Notes under the pieces: model-generated
What the model was told of the DNA's origin: nothing
Seen by the model: the letters and a program-made list of their open reading frames with translations, nothing else
Database searches by the model: none
Origin: Halichondria panicea
Taxonomy: Eukaryota; Porifera; Demospongiae; Suberitida; Halichondriidae
Length of the DNA stretch: 64,000 nt
Direction: 5' to 3'
Assembly: GCF_963675165.1 (NCBI RefSeq)
Contig: NC_087377.1
Coordinates: 1,079,501 to 1,143,500, forward strand
Translations under genes and position numbers: made by a program
Shown here: positions 11,107 to 22,899 of the stretch, one piece after another
Position numbering within the stretch: the stretch's first letter is position 1
How the letters are laid out: each line of letters starts with the position of its first letter

Positions 11107-12099
11107 AACCAATAATTATTTCTCAATACATCTAACTCCTATCATAAAGTTGGGGCGACGACCCAACTTGCCACAATCAAAAATTAAATCAGAAATACGT
11201 TTCACACATTTTTTTGTTATAGTTATATACACACAGACTGTTGAGGCAGTAGTACGTCAATAGCTCACATGACAGTCCCACTTGGTGTAGTAGCCTGAAG
11301 GAGAACTCAGAGAGAGGTACCAAAGTTCCATTCCGGAATACAACATCATCAGTTTGATTACCATTGTAGTTCCCAACCATTCCTGCACAAAACTCTCTAT
11401 GTCACATGACCTGCCCTCAGTATTGTGATATAAATGCAAAATTATACTCAATAACATAATTATGCACAAACTTATTAAAAACAGAGCTCTCAGTATATAA
11501 CCTAGCTGTTCACATGACAACAAGCTATGAAAGTTTTGCATACCTCTCTAGTTAGTCCTCTGTATTTATCAGGGATGATGACTGTGAAGGTCAGCATGTT
11601 TGTTAGATTCACCATCAATCCCATTCCATTCGGGAACGTGGCCAGAATGGAATTGGAACTGCTTCGAGACACAGTGTAGAAATCAGTGGATATAGAAGCG
11701 TTGAGGCTTACCAGCTGGTCCGTCACATCTTCTCCACTGATTAGAATCTCTAGCTGTCTAGATGCATTCAAGCGAATCTGTTGGAGAATAATAAACTGGC
11801 AAATCTTCCCATGCACACATCTCATACTATAGATGTATTAATATTCAATTCCTCTCTCTCACTCACTTCAACGGGAGTGTCCCTGCTCATAGCGAAAGCG
11901 AAACCACCTAGTTCAGTAGCTTTAGTAGTAGACTCTGGGAGTGGTTGCATACGAGCTTGGATCCAGAACGTGGTGTCATCAGTCAACAACTCCAGTAGAA
12001 TATACTCTCCCCAACCATTGAATGTGAACTTAGCTCCATCAAGGTTGGTGAGATGAGGATCACCCGTACAGAAGGCTGTGTGCGTATGTATCATCGCAT

Positions 12100-12110
12100 G
12101 TGTGAGTGTG

Positions 12111-12148
<38 letters not shown>

Positions 12149-12165
12149 TGTGTGTGTGTGTGTGT

Positions 12166-12238
<73 letters not shown>
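12100..12238. repeat. TG/CA microsatellite abutting the VWD exon acceptor (copy A)
   Basis: About 140 bp of nearly pure (TG)n on the plus strand, which is (CA)n in the sense of the gene. It lies a few bases upstream of the 3' splice site of the exon encoding the GDPH motif. Copies B (31,313-31,447) and C (about 47,640-47,700) have the same arrangement at different lengths. Confidence 0.9.
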
Positions 12239-12240
<2 letters not shown>

Positions 12241-13737
12241 TGCACAGAACAGTTTATATCTGCAAGAATAGTAAAGATAACTGACGCACAACACTCACTT
12301 CTTCTTGGTGGTTGATAAGTGGTACAAGTAACTGGAGGTATTCTAGTCCTGTACAGTGTGTCTGCTTCTCCTCCTATGCTGCATACATCTCGCAGCTTGT
12401 AATCAGTTTCAAGGAACTGGTTCGGGAAGAATCTAGGATTGTAGGTCACCACTCCACTGATACCACGCACATTGTTGAGAGATCCACCCCTTCGTCTGTG
12501 ATGAGAATAGCGTTATTATGAATGAACAACAAATAAGTATTATGCTTGTAAGAAATATAGCTAGAAACAGTAACATTAGACATCATTTGTATCCTCAAAG
12601 CTAGACTAGTATATATAATAAAATAATTATGGTTACCGAGGAACTACTGTATCGAATGTGACGTTCTTTTAAGTTGAATCGCGACTCCAAATGGAATGCC
12701 AGTGCTCGAGTAAATCCGCTGTGAACAACCATCATCAGTTTTAAACAATGGCACACCATCTTTTGGGAAGAAGGGAGGAATGAAGTCTACACCCGCCACC
12801 AAAGCTGAGGAGAGAAATACGTTTAAACTTACTCTAATTCACGACTAGGATCAAATGCTGCACCTTTAATTAACTTAATGGCTATTAAAATTGACGGTAC
12901 CAACTAAAAACAGGGTAAGTTACACACTCACCTTCAGTGACAACATTGATCTTTATTATTTCATCGCCATAGATACACGAAACACTTCCACTGAAATCAC
13001 CAAAAATATTCAGAGTGATCCTATTCTCGAGTGTAGTGACTATAAACTCTTCGCCACTAACATCTGAACTGAACTCTATCTCTTCTTTAGACTGCAGAAG
13101 ATTGAGTCTCCACAACATTGTTGCAGGGATGGTCTCAAGATCCGTTCTTGTAGGATTGATATACCGCAGACATTCAAACGAGCTGGTTGTATCAATTGTT
13201 TCACCATTCATAATAAGCTTGCGACTACTGTCAGGCTCGATACCGTACAGAGTCAGTGTATCTGCAACAATCAAAGTAGTACGTGCATGATAAGATTGAC
13301 CCTAAAAGGTATATGTCTCTATAATTATATTATACCTGACACTGCTCTAAAGGTTGAGCCGGAGGTTGACACAGTGGAATTATAATCATCTGGGTCTCTG
13401 GCTTCAAAGATAAACTCCATCCCATTTAGCAACTCAATCAGGTCTTTGTCCAGTTCAAAGTCCAATCTCACAGAGTTGTTGGTGTCATCTTCGTAGGTAG
13501 TCGTGATTCCCAGTGCGGTGAAGTTTCCGAGGAACACTACGGGAACAGCTGTATTGTCAGAAGTACAAGTAAGAGAGGCGGTTGTATCAGGAGGGTTAGA
13601 GTTCAGCACAGTCAGGACCGGTGGGTAGAGAGTGGGCTCAGGTGCTGTGGATTAGGGGACAAGTAAAACAACGGAGTATTAAACACGCAAGCACAGCAAA
13701 ATAATTATATTCACTGTGCATGTACGTACACACCCAC

Positions 13738-13855
13738 GCACGCACACACACACACACACACACACGCACGCACGCACACGCACACACACGCACACGCACA
13801 CACACACGCACACACACACGCACACACACACACACTCACACGCACACACACACAC

Positions 13856-13904
<49 letters not shown>

Positions 13905-13905
13905 C

Positions 13906-13948
<43 letters not shown>

Positions 13949-13965
13949 CACACACACGTGCACAC
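13738..13965. repeat. CA microsatellite in intron 5 of copy A
   Basis: Long (CA)n with CG and CT interruptions, followed by a fragment ending CACCGAGGCAT. That fragment is the terminus of the repeat family found complete at 36,319-36,827, so the microsatellite probably grew from the TG tract inside such an element. Confidence 0.85.
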
Positions 13966-16900
13966 ACATGCACAGTATACACATGCAGACAAACACACTG
14001 ATACCTCGCTTGCACATGCGTACACCGAGGCATATTTATGCTTGCAAGTAAATACATTTAGGAAACATTATATAACACTTACAATACAAATTTAATTACT
14101 ACAAGCTTACAGTGTGTAATCATACTTACCATTGACATCGATAGTGAAGCTTGGGCGTAGATTATAATAATTATTGTATGAGAGAAAGTACTCTCCCTCA
14201 TAATTGAACTGGGTCCTGTTGATGTGCAGCTCAGCATGGTATGGGAATGGAGTGTTTAGTTCAACACGGAACGCAAAAGGAGGCGGGTATCCATAATATC
14301 CAAACCCTCCATACGGATAATTATCATCAAGGGCTATGGACACTTGGAATCGAAAACCATAGGTACCATAAAGGTCACTATGTGCAAAGCGGAGTATAAT
14401 ATCTTCACCTAAATCACCAGTAGCAGAAGCTCCTTCGTAGAAAAATATGCGTAAGATATCTGCATGGAGAGAAATCAAAACAACACGGAGTGCTATACAT
14501 AGAACAGATTACTGTCTAACAAATCAATTTGTATATTATGCTGTCGATAAATTAGCTATAATTGCAATACAGGGGCGGATCTAGGGGTGGGGTTGCTGGG
14601 GCTGCAACCCCAACAACCACTCAGCTCCACCCTCAGTTTTATCTATGCTGCAATACAGCAGTGATGGAGCTGACTGCAGACTACAGAGGTGTAGCTAAGC
14701 AGAGCACTGTGGTTTTAGTTACAAGAATGAATGCCAAATCCCACACAGATGCTGAACTGTTGTTTTGCTCAATAATTAATAACTCATTATCAGTTCTAAT
14801 TTTGAGCTCATGATGTCTGGAAATGGTATAGAAAGATACTAGCTACTAACTGCATGCATGTACCCAGCTGACTTCAGAGTGTATAGAGGATGTCTGCCAT
14901 ATAACGTCATTCGTGAAGGCTACACTATGTTCTGACTGACTGTCCCATTTTTGATTGTATACGTACGTAGTGTGCGTTGTGTAATCAATGTATGATGTGA
15001 CTACATTATACATATATACAAGCGTGGAAGGAGTATGGCCCTGTAAATTGTTCGGCGTGCACAACACTACAATAATAATATCCTAAATCTGCCTCTGCTG
15101 TACATAACATACAACGCTCCATATTTAATTATAGATCTATACTTACTGGAATGTAGAATGTTAGGCCTGAGATAAGTGTCTCCCTCTGTCCTGCATGTGT
15201 AGTAGCCTTCCAAACCAGACTGGTATAGCCCCCTGGGTGCATTCAAGGTAGTGGAGCTGGACGTATTCTGGATGTAGTTAGCGGAAATAGGCACTGCACC
15301 ATTGTCAATCTCCAGCATGGGGTTGACATACTGGCTAGTATCTCTGCTTGTACAGGTTACACTGTAGAGGGGAGAGTTGCATAAATATAATACACCATCT
15401 AATTGAACAGGACTGTGTCTAAACAACAAAATTATGTACCATGCAGGGACAGAGGAGGCTGGAACCACTTGACCTTAGCTAATTAAGGTTGGAGACTTTA
15501 AGCCTAGCTTTTAGTAAAATTTTTGCCTTTTTTAGTTATACTTGCATGAGCATACGTATTATTATGTCTCACCTAATAATTCTCTCACCACTACGAATAA
15601 TATATGGCTGCCCCAGACCGAGTGTCAGGTTCAGAGTCAACCTATCGACATACTCCAGCTGAATAGACATAGTCACAGGCTCAAAATCTGCAGTATAGTA
15701 TAATAGCATTTACATGCAGTGCATAGGTATATATAAGCATATTGAAGTCTATCATCAAATTATGTGCGTGCATGCACTGATACATATAATACAGACGTAT
15801 AACACTTTTAGCTCACTGGGTTCTCGACTCCCGAAATCAGAAACTGGATATGTACCAAAGTAAGAGCTCTCTTCTCCGTAATATGAGGCAGCAAATCCTT
15901 CTTCTAAGGTAAAGTAACAGTCTCGAATGAAGTTCCTACCACCAGCAGTGCATATTCTTTTGCTTGCAAGAAGAGCTCGATCACTTGAGGTCAGTCTAAT
16001 AGCCACAGATTGTGTTAAACCAGGTGACTCATTCAGTATTTCACCTCCCGCAATGTTAACAATGTTGTTTCCATACTGATCATAGCCACCACGAGAGAGT
16101 GATAGCTTACTGGCATTGACAGTAGCAACGTCAATTAAAGAAGTGAAATGAATTACAATAATATCCTCATTAATCCAATAATCAGCTGGTGAGTAACTAA
16201 TACCTACAAACTGAGAGCCCCCAAGGTTTAATATTACGTCACATTGAACGGTGTCATTTGGCTCAATTCTAACGTAGAAGGGAGCCTCAAGCGCAGCTGC
16301 AGTGTACATTTCCAATGCTATATTAGTAGAGGTTGCATTAGCAGAGGTTGTATTGATAAACTTGTCAGATATCATTCGGAGATAATCTCTAGGATCCATT
16401 GTGATATCAACGCGGTTGTCATCGTAGGAATTGCAACTACCCGGACAATCCGCCTGGAATGTTTCACTCGTGTTTGTATTTTTGAAAATAAGTTGGTTCA
16501 AAAAGCACGGTGCATCGATATCATACGGACGACGAAACCGATCGTAATAATATCCATTGTTTAAAAATGGATTAGGCTCCATCACGTTGCTAAAGTATAA
16601 GTTCATGGAGACTTGATTGTAGGAGAATTGGAATACCAGTCTGTTAAGTGTAACGGATCCTATGTTAACGGAGAGAGCATAATCGTTGAGACAGTGCATA
16701 TAATTATATACAGTGCATGCACATGGCCTCCACTAGGACAGCCTCTCTACTAGCTATGGTACAGATTGAAACTACTATAATTATAAGTACATAAAAGCAA
16801 CCTCCCACGAGCAAATCTTCTTGATTCCGGACAACGGACAAGCTTCCGGCTCCCAACTATCATATGGTAGAGTATACTGTTATAATTATTGCTAATCATA

Positions 16901-18034
16901 ATACTGACATCATAACTCCAGTATAATTATTGCCTTATATATATCTTAGACTTCAGCAAGTTCTTTGCTTCTCGAAGTAGAATTATAGGGTACAGACCAT
17001 ACATGAGCATAATTATTATCTAAGTCTTTGATATGGCTATACCTAAATATACCTCTCATCAGAGGACAACCTCCGAAAATAGGACAAATCTTTGCTCCCA
17101 AATTGTTTGATTCGGAGGTTCCACTGTAAAACACATGCACACACATAAATCGACATTGCTTAGACTGTGGATGGATATTCATAAACCAAAACCAACTAAA
17201 GAATGTGTTGCTTGAGTATATTTACGATCACATGCAAGGCGCATGTGATCGGTAACTGCATGTCAAGAATGAATTCACTCTAGCTATATATACCCCCTGC
17301 AATGTAGGAAATGAGTGTGTAATCATAACTATAGTTTTTGTTTATGTTTCACGGACTTTTGATCTCCAAAAACAGACCATGCAGGGTGGCAGGCAAAAAT
17401 AAAGAGATGAGTAATTATAAAACCACAAACAGAGTCACAACAAACCACAAAAAGTCACTTTAGCAAAACATTACAGCGTTTTGCTAGATCACATGGCTAT
17501 TCTTCCCTCTGACCTGGACCATTAATTGGTTTATCTTTTGGGGCATTCTGCAAAAATATGACCCGGAAAATCCATGAAACATAAGATTTATTTGGTATGG
17601 CCTTACTAAGCAGTATGTAAAGTAGCTATAATTATAATACATAGTATTACCTCTAACAAGACGCATGCATGCATTTATATACTGTACTGCATATGGACAG
17701 GCATCTTATACTTAGTGACATGTACAGACAACATGCAGGCAATAGCTTATACCCATGCAAACACAAGCTCTGTTTAATCGTTTGTCAGACCATTTGAATT
17801 AATAGAGTAGTAGCCAACTATCTGTATAATTATAGACTAGACTATTATAGCTGTAGGGGTAGATTTTCATGAGGGAGGAGTGTTCTTTCTAGATTCTAGA
17901 TTCTAGTCATTGACAACCAGAAAGGCCTCTTTGCACTTCATAATAGCCAATCACTTACCATCAGTTTGCCCAAAGCATGGGCTAGGAGATATTCCAACTA
18001 CCAACAGAGCCAGGGCTATAATAAGAATCTTCAT

Positions 18035-18197
18035 TGCAAGTGAAGGGTCCCCGAGTTTAGCTCTGTACAGATGATAAACTATTATGCGGATAGCTATAAT
18101 TATCTATGGTAGCCTCGAATCCACACCGATTAAAACACGGCGTGGATTCGAGGCTACATCTAGGGTAAAGTCTAGGAGCTATAGTTGCGCATGCGCA
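18035..18197 (-). promoter_or_regulatory. Promoter region of copy A
   Basis: Contains the palindrome TGCGCATGCGCA at 18186-18197, which matches the NRF-1 binding consensus. The same palindrome lies upstream of the start codons of B, C and D. In copy A a 49-bp perfect hairpin (18109-18157, ends GTAGCCTCGAATCCAC) has been inserted between it and the start codon. Confidence 0.5.
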
Positions 18198-18707
18198 ATG
18201 AAAGACGTATAATTATGCATAGAGAGTACGATTTTTTAAATAAAGCTAAAAGTTTAGCGGCTGCATACTTATATATGTTACATTAATTAATTATGCAGAA
18301 ACACTAATTACCATGAAACATTGATTATTATGCCTCGGTGCGCATGCGCAAGCGAGGTATACGGTAGTGTGTTTGTGTGTCTGTGTGTCTGTGTGTGTGT
18401 CTGTGTGTGTGTGTAGACCGCTACAGCTGCCCAAAGATGAATCAAGTGCAAGTAAGAGTTTCTATAGGCTTCTAGTCATGTTTACTTGGATTTTAATTCG
18501 TGGATTTGCAAAATAATGCTTCGTTCTCGAGTTATGCCTAGTTTTGCTTACTTGGAATGCCATTGCAGCCTTTTCAGAAGAGTGTCTGTAGCAAAACTTG
18601 TTCACCGAGTGTTACTACTCTACTTAGTAGTTAGCTCTGCACTAGAACGCTAGCTATTGGTAGCTGCAAGAGTGAGCAGAGAGCTGCAAGGCTCTGCTGA
18701 CTTGCAG

Positions 18708-20605
18708 CATAGATAAAGAAGAGAGGGATTGGCAACAGAAGTAAATTTCATGTAAATTTGCTGAACGATGCGTGTTGCCCCCCGAACCACGCCGCGGTTG
18801 CCCTTCGCCACGCCCACCAATGAATTACTAGGCAACCAATGTGCATGCACAATGGCTGAAGCAGTTCAAGCTGTTGCTGAAGTTGACTTTCAATTGGTTT
18901 TAGATGCTGTCAGAAAAGAAATATTTCTCCTGTGGAAGGATTTATACAGAATTCACCATTGTATATATATTAGTAATTCAGAACCGTGGACAAACACAAT
19001 AAAAAAAATAAAAAAATAGGACAAAAATGGACGAGAATTTAGTTACTGGTACGATAATTCAATATGTACATGTAGCTATGACGATTCTATTGCTCTGGTT
19101 CTGATGGATGCCTTTTCACAGCTTCGGGAAGTATCTCCCCACACTTGCCTTGGAAATGGTACCTGCATACAGATGGGTGAGTGGGTGGGGTCAGTACATA
19201 CATAGAATACAGTGTCAATACAGTTCAGTATTCGATACAACCATTTTAGTTTGCAATGGTTCTCTTGATTGAATGCTAACGACCATAACAACCACCCACA
19301 CAATATATGACAACATACGTACTTGAGTGATCCAGTGACTGGTGTAGGTTCAAGGTTGAACTCTGCTACAGACACACCCCTTGCCGCTAATCGGGGGGCA
19401 AAACCAGCTGCAGGATAGACCACAGACGATGTTCCCACCTATGGGGGGAGAGAGAATAACATGGTGTTCAAAGATTGTGAAGTTAAAAATAAAAAAACAG
19501 TATTAGTTTCTAAAGAGATCTGACTAGTATATACAGTATAATCATTTCAATGATCTGGTTTGCTAAAGCTACCAAATGGAGTGGAAAAGAGTTGACCTTT
19601 TCGGGTACTTTGAACGTGAACACAAGCACATACCAGTAGACAGAGGTCACTCAACGTGAACACAAGCACATACCAGTAGACAGAGGTCACACTGTTCCAA
19701 ACCTTGGACTGAGGAGGTACAATTTATATCATTAGTCGAGGTACTATCGCTTGTACTAGGCTCACACTCATCTTCCTTGGAGGAGGTACAATTTATATCA
19801 TTAGTCGAGGTACTATCGCTTGTACTTGTACTCGCAGAACACTATATTAAAGCAAAAGAGATACACTTTCACAACGTACCACAACCAACTCTAGCTACGG
19901 CATAAAAACAGTACACACACCAAATCCAACTATACCTTCTTTGTCCAATAACGGTACTTGATAGAGCAAATTCTCGGCTTTCTGCCCATGGGCCACTATT
20001 TCTCCTGTGGAAGGATTTAAAAATTGTTGACAGGTCATTCCTATGCATTGGTCATTCAATAATAGGTGTCAGTGATCTAGACATCCACATACAAATCACT
20101 AGGAAGCAAATGGTACATAGCCAAACACACTATCGCAAACTATCGTCACTATTTCATCACTATTTCAATGCCAATAGCACTTGAGCTATTTAAGCTTTCA
20201 TTGTTTATTTCTATCAATCAAGATGTCTGTTAAGCTTTTATATACAGTAAACATTATCAATACAATGAACTTGCTTTTCAGAGGTACATAGCCAATTCCA
20301 CAATTCCAAAAACACATACTTTTTAAAAACAAGCGCTCAACTAGAGTCAAACGTCTTTAGCTAACAAGATTACTAGCCACGTGGCATACATAGTATACTA
20401 TTTAAAGTCTTTATCCATATAAAATCCTTTGTTACTGTACAGAAAAGGCATAAAACACTTTCCCGCGAGGCAAGCGGGAGTCTCTGGAGGGCAACCGCGG
20501 CGTGGTTCGGGGGACAACACACATCGTTTTGACATTTAACCACACCCCCTGCACAAAAGTCTACGTTTTGACTTCTGTTGCCAATCCCTCTCTTCTTTAT
20601 CTATG
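18708..20605. mobile_element. hAT-like element with long TIRs and captured SIRT5 exons
   Basis: The ends CATAGATAAAGAAGAGAGGG are exact reverse complements at 18708 and 20605, and similarity continues for about 100 bp inward (ACCACGCCGCGGTTGCCCT is shared). CTTGCAG is repeated directly outside (18701-18707 and 20606-20612), a 7-bp duplication, perhaps 8 with one mismatch, as for hAT elements. The empty form of the host repeat is visible near 36,660. No transposase is seen. Inside are three exons of a sirtuin gene on the minus strand and an open frame of unknown nature (about 18,852-19,016, +, beginning MAEAVQAVAEVDFQ). Confidence 0.75.
19087..19841 (-). pseudogene. SIRT5: SIRT5-type sirtuin, C-terminal exons only
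   Basis: Three consecutive exons with GT/AG borders and matching phase: 19674-19841, 19323-19438 and 19087-19162. They encode ...LEQCDLCLL, then [20 protein letters not shown] and VAEFN, then [15 protein letters not shown] and a stop. This is the C-terminal NAD-binding part of class III sirtuins (SIRT5, a mitochondrial lysine deacylase). The first of the three has a Ser/Thr-rich segment containing an internal tandem duplication of about 69 bp, and a 41-bp duplication covers its donor. Everything N-terminal, including the catalytic His region, is missing, and the fragment lies wholly inside a TIR element. It is therefore read as a transposon-captured fragment, not a working enzyme. Confidence 0.85.
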
Positions 20606-20921
20606 CTTGCAGCCATTAATTTTAGACTTGAACTTTTGGCATCGATAGTTTTTAACAACAATCATGGTTGATCATTACCCACTATTTGGTTGATTGCATG
20701 CAGCAAATTATATCATCATGATAATTGTGTGTATATAAAAGCTAGCTATTAGTAGTTTTATGTTATGTAGCTTTGGCACCTCCACCGAGGCATCAGCACC
20801 CGCGGTGCTTTCATTGTTTCCTGTAATAATTATATATATATAGCCAGGTACACAGAATCTTATTTAAGCTTACATACTAAGTATATATATCTACTTAAAA
20901 CAATGTCAACAGATTGTCTGA

Positions 20922-21747
20922 CTAGTTGAGATCCACTTTCTTCTCCTCAGCTGGCTCCAGCACGGCTTGTTCTTCCAAAACCAGTGCCAGAGTTCATGAA
21001 CTCTAGACCACCGCCCCTGCTCTTGGGTTGTCTTAATCAACCACAAGGAGGAATAAAGTACACCATACAGAGTCATTATTAAGTTAAATTCTCCGAAAAG
21101 TAGCTTTTTCAGAAGCTTTATTTGATGGTCAATAGCAACTTAAATTGGGATTGTCCAATTATAAATCTAAAGAATGCATTTTGTAGCTCTTAATTTGAAA
21201 GGCCAATCATAATAATAATAAAGTATATAGCATTGGCGGCTATTAATAGATTTACACTTGAGCTATAGGTGCGTGTACTTCTTCAACCGCTAATTTAATG
21301 CATATGCACTAACTATAAGAATGCCATATTATAATTATAGGTGCAGTTAATAGAGTAGTCTCACCATGTGATAGCAATAAGTATCAGGATCAGTCCCAGA
21401 CCACCCCCACTCCGATACCAATGATCTGATTGGTCGCCAGAATAGTAGGAGAGATTGGTTCAGTGCCAATCGTCTGCACATCAGTTACTTTAAAACCAAG
21501 AGCATCACGATGAGCCTGGAGGGGATGGGAGAGGGTTATGCACACACATACTAAATATAAAATACTAAATATATTTTATGATTTTAATGACAAATATTCA
21601 ACACAAGACAAATAATTATTGTAGCAAATAAGGAAGTACTTACTATAGTACAGCCATTGCCAAGGCACTACCACTGAGGAAGCCACCATCTAAACGAGCG
21701 TATACATGCTAAAGCTGATACTAGACTCTCTGGAACCGCTATTGTGT
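20922..21747 (-). pseudogene. Stray array 3' end between copies A and B
   Basis: Remains of the last three exons: tail exon at 20922-21050 with internal deletions, including the Cys-rich start; transmembrane exon at 21365-21515; and part of the preceding exon from 21644, breaking off at about 21747. The transmembrane exon retains splice signals, but the tail exon has lost its acceptor. This marks a former array unit whose body was removed by deletion or unequal exchange. Confidence 0.75.
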
Positions 21748-21906
21748 GTACATGCATTTAGATCCCACTTGAGTGTAGTTAGCAAGGAACTATATAATTT
21801 TATAGTACCCGATAACTAATTGTCTATAGATTGCAAATTATACTATAATTATAGAGCACTAGGATACACCCTGAGGGTTTGTGGGACATTTGAACACATA
21901 CATTAG

Positions 21907-22139
21907 ATACCGTATTACTAGAATATTTTGCGGGTGAAAAACCTTTGCGAATGAGCCAAATCAGCAATCAATTTTAAAATTTAACCCTTTGCGATCTACG
22001 TTCTGGCAAGGATCGTGTGTATTTACTACATATAGTAATAATTTAGGTTTTGCGGATTTTATTGTTGCGAATTGATCAACCCTCGCAAAATTCGCAAATG
22101 TTTGATGCTCGCAAAACATTCTAGTAAATAATACAGTAT
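21907..22139. mobile_element. MITE with CTAGAATRTTTTGCG ends
   Basis: Begins ATACCGTATTACTAGAATAT and ends with the imperfect reverse complement. The body carries TTTGCGAAT and GCAAAA words in both orientations. A related copy lies in intron 26 of copy D (about 57,130-57,410), and a truncated right half survives at 40,395-40,460. It was therefore part of the 3' region of array units before they were rearranged. Confidence 0.6.
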
Positions 22140-22899
22140 CTTAACTGATTTAGATCCCACTTTTCATCGGCTATCTATATACGTATACAAGAGCTAATAG
22201 CAATTTTACATAATTTGCATCCCCCAAGCAATCTATGGTATATATAATACTGTAAACTAAGCAGATACATACTCTAGTGTGTGGGATATAATTATTGTGT
22301 GGGAAACGAAGTTATATTGTTCATAATTAAATCTATATTATTTTGTGATTGTTTTACTACTTTTAATTACATCCCCTTCTCAGGCGCAGGAACATAACAT
22401 TCGACTGGAAAACTATGGCTTCGGAGAACTGGCAAATCACGGCCCTCGCTAGCTTGAACTGAGGTTATAATAATCTATACATGGCCATAATTATAATTAT
22501 AGTAGCATCTGTGTTCTGGTTTTTCAGTTTATGCAGTTTTGTTTTGTTATCTCATAATGCTTATCTACTTCGTGCATTGATCTATTACGTATAATGTATA
22601 CAGTGTTTTCCATTGAGCCGTCTATTATACTATTATTGAGAACGAGGGATAAAAATCATCAATAAAAAAAGTTATGTTTTATGCATGCATGAGAAGTTCT
22701 ATTCAAGAGAGACTAATTAATTCAAGCTAAAAATTAATTTTAGTGGCTGCTAATAAATAATTTTTACACATGTAATGACTTAATTATCGTGAAACAACAA
22801 ATTAATGGGTTGTGCATGTATATTAGAGGCCAGGTGCACAGAATCACTTCCATTATTTTACGTGCTGCATCTACAATTAAACAGTATTCTAATGTCTGC

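Larger units (their letters stand above)
7975..18034 (-). pseudogene. Array copy A: decayed Ig/NIDO/AMOP/VWD/EGF membrane protein gene
   Basis: Exons corresponding to those of copy B: 17959-18034 (signal peptide [14 protein letters not shown]), 15817-16659, 15573-15687, 15147-15361, 14130-14459, 13336-13644, 12932-13261, 12685-12804 (truncated), 12299-12495, 11867-12075, 11544-11777, 11269-11382, 10635-10886, 10170-10441, 9876-9975, 9671-9694 (truncated), 9407-9501, 9144-9250, 8833-8968, 8586-8758 and 7975-8284. Lesions: both exons carrying the rest of NIDO and AMOP (9 and 10) are gone, EGF exons 18-22 are gone, exon 13 has 2 extra bases at its donor, exon 15 has a 4-base insertion and a 1-base deletion, and the tail exon carries a MITE with an in-frame stop. 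Exons 1-7 are still open, so a truncated secreted product is conceivable. It is otherwise a pseudogene and probably a sequence donor for its neighbours. Confidence 0.85.
18331..20792. mobile_element. Repeat with TGCCTCGGTG / CACCGAGGCA ends
   Basis: The left end TGCCTCGGTG and right end CACCGAGGCA are inverted. Just inside the left end is a perfect stem (CCTCGGTGCGCATGCGCAAGCGAGG with short spacing) followed by a TG microsatellite. The same body without the inner insertion occurs at 36,319-36,827, and inverted relatives lie at about 30,390-30,640, 34,200-34,590 and 51,420-51,800. The copy here is lengthened by a nested element at 18,708-20,605. Confidence 0.65.

Noticed and set aside
12053-12294. 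Open frames made of Cys-Val or Thr-His repeats
   Set aside because: They are translations of the CA/TG microsatellite and have no other content. The same applies to those at 13,638-14,057, 31,273-31,524 and 51,619-51,828.
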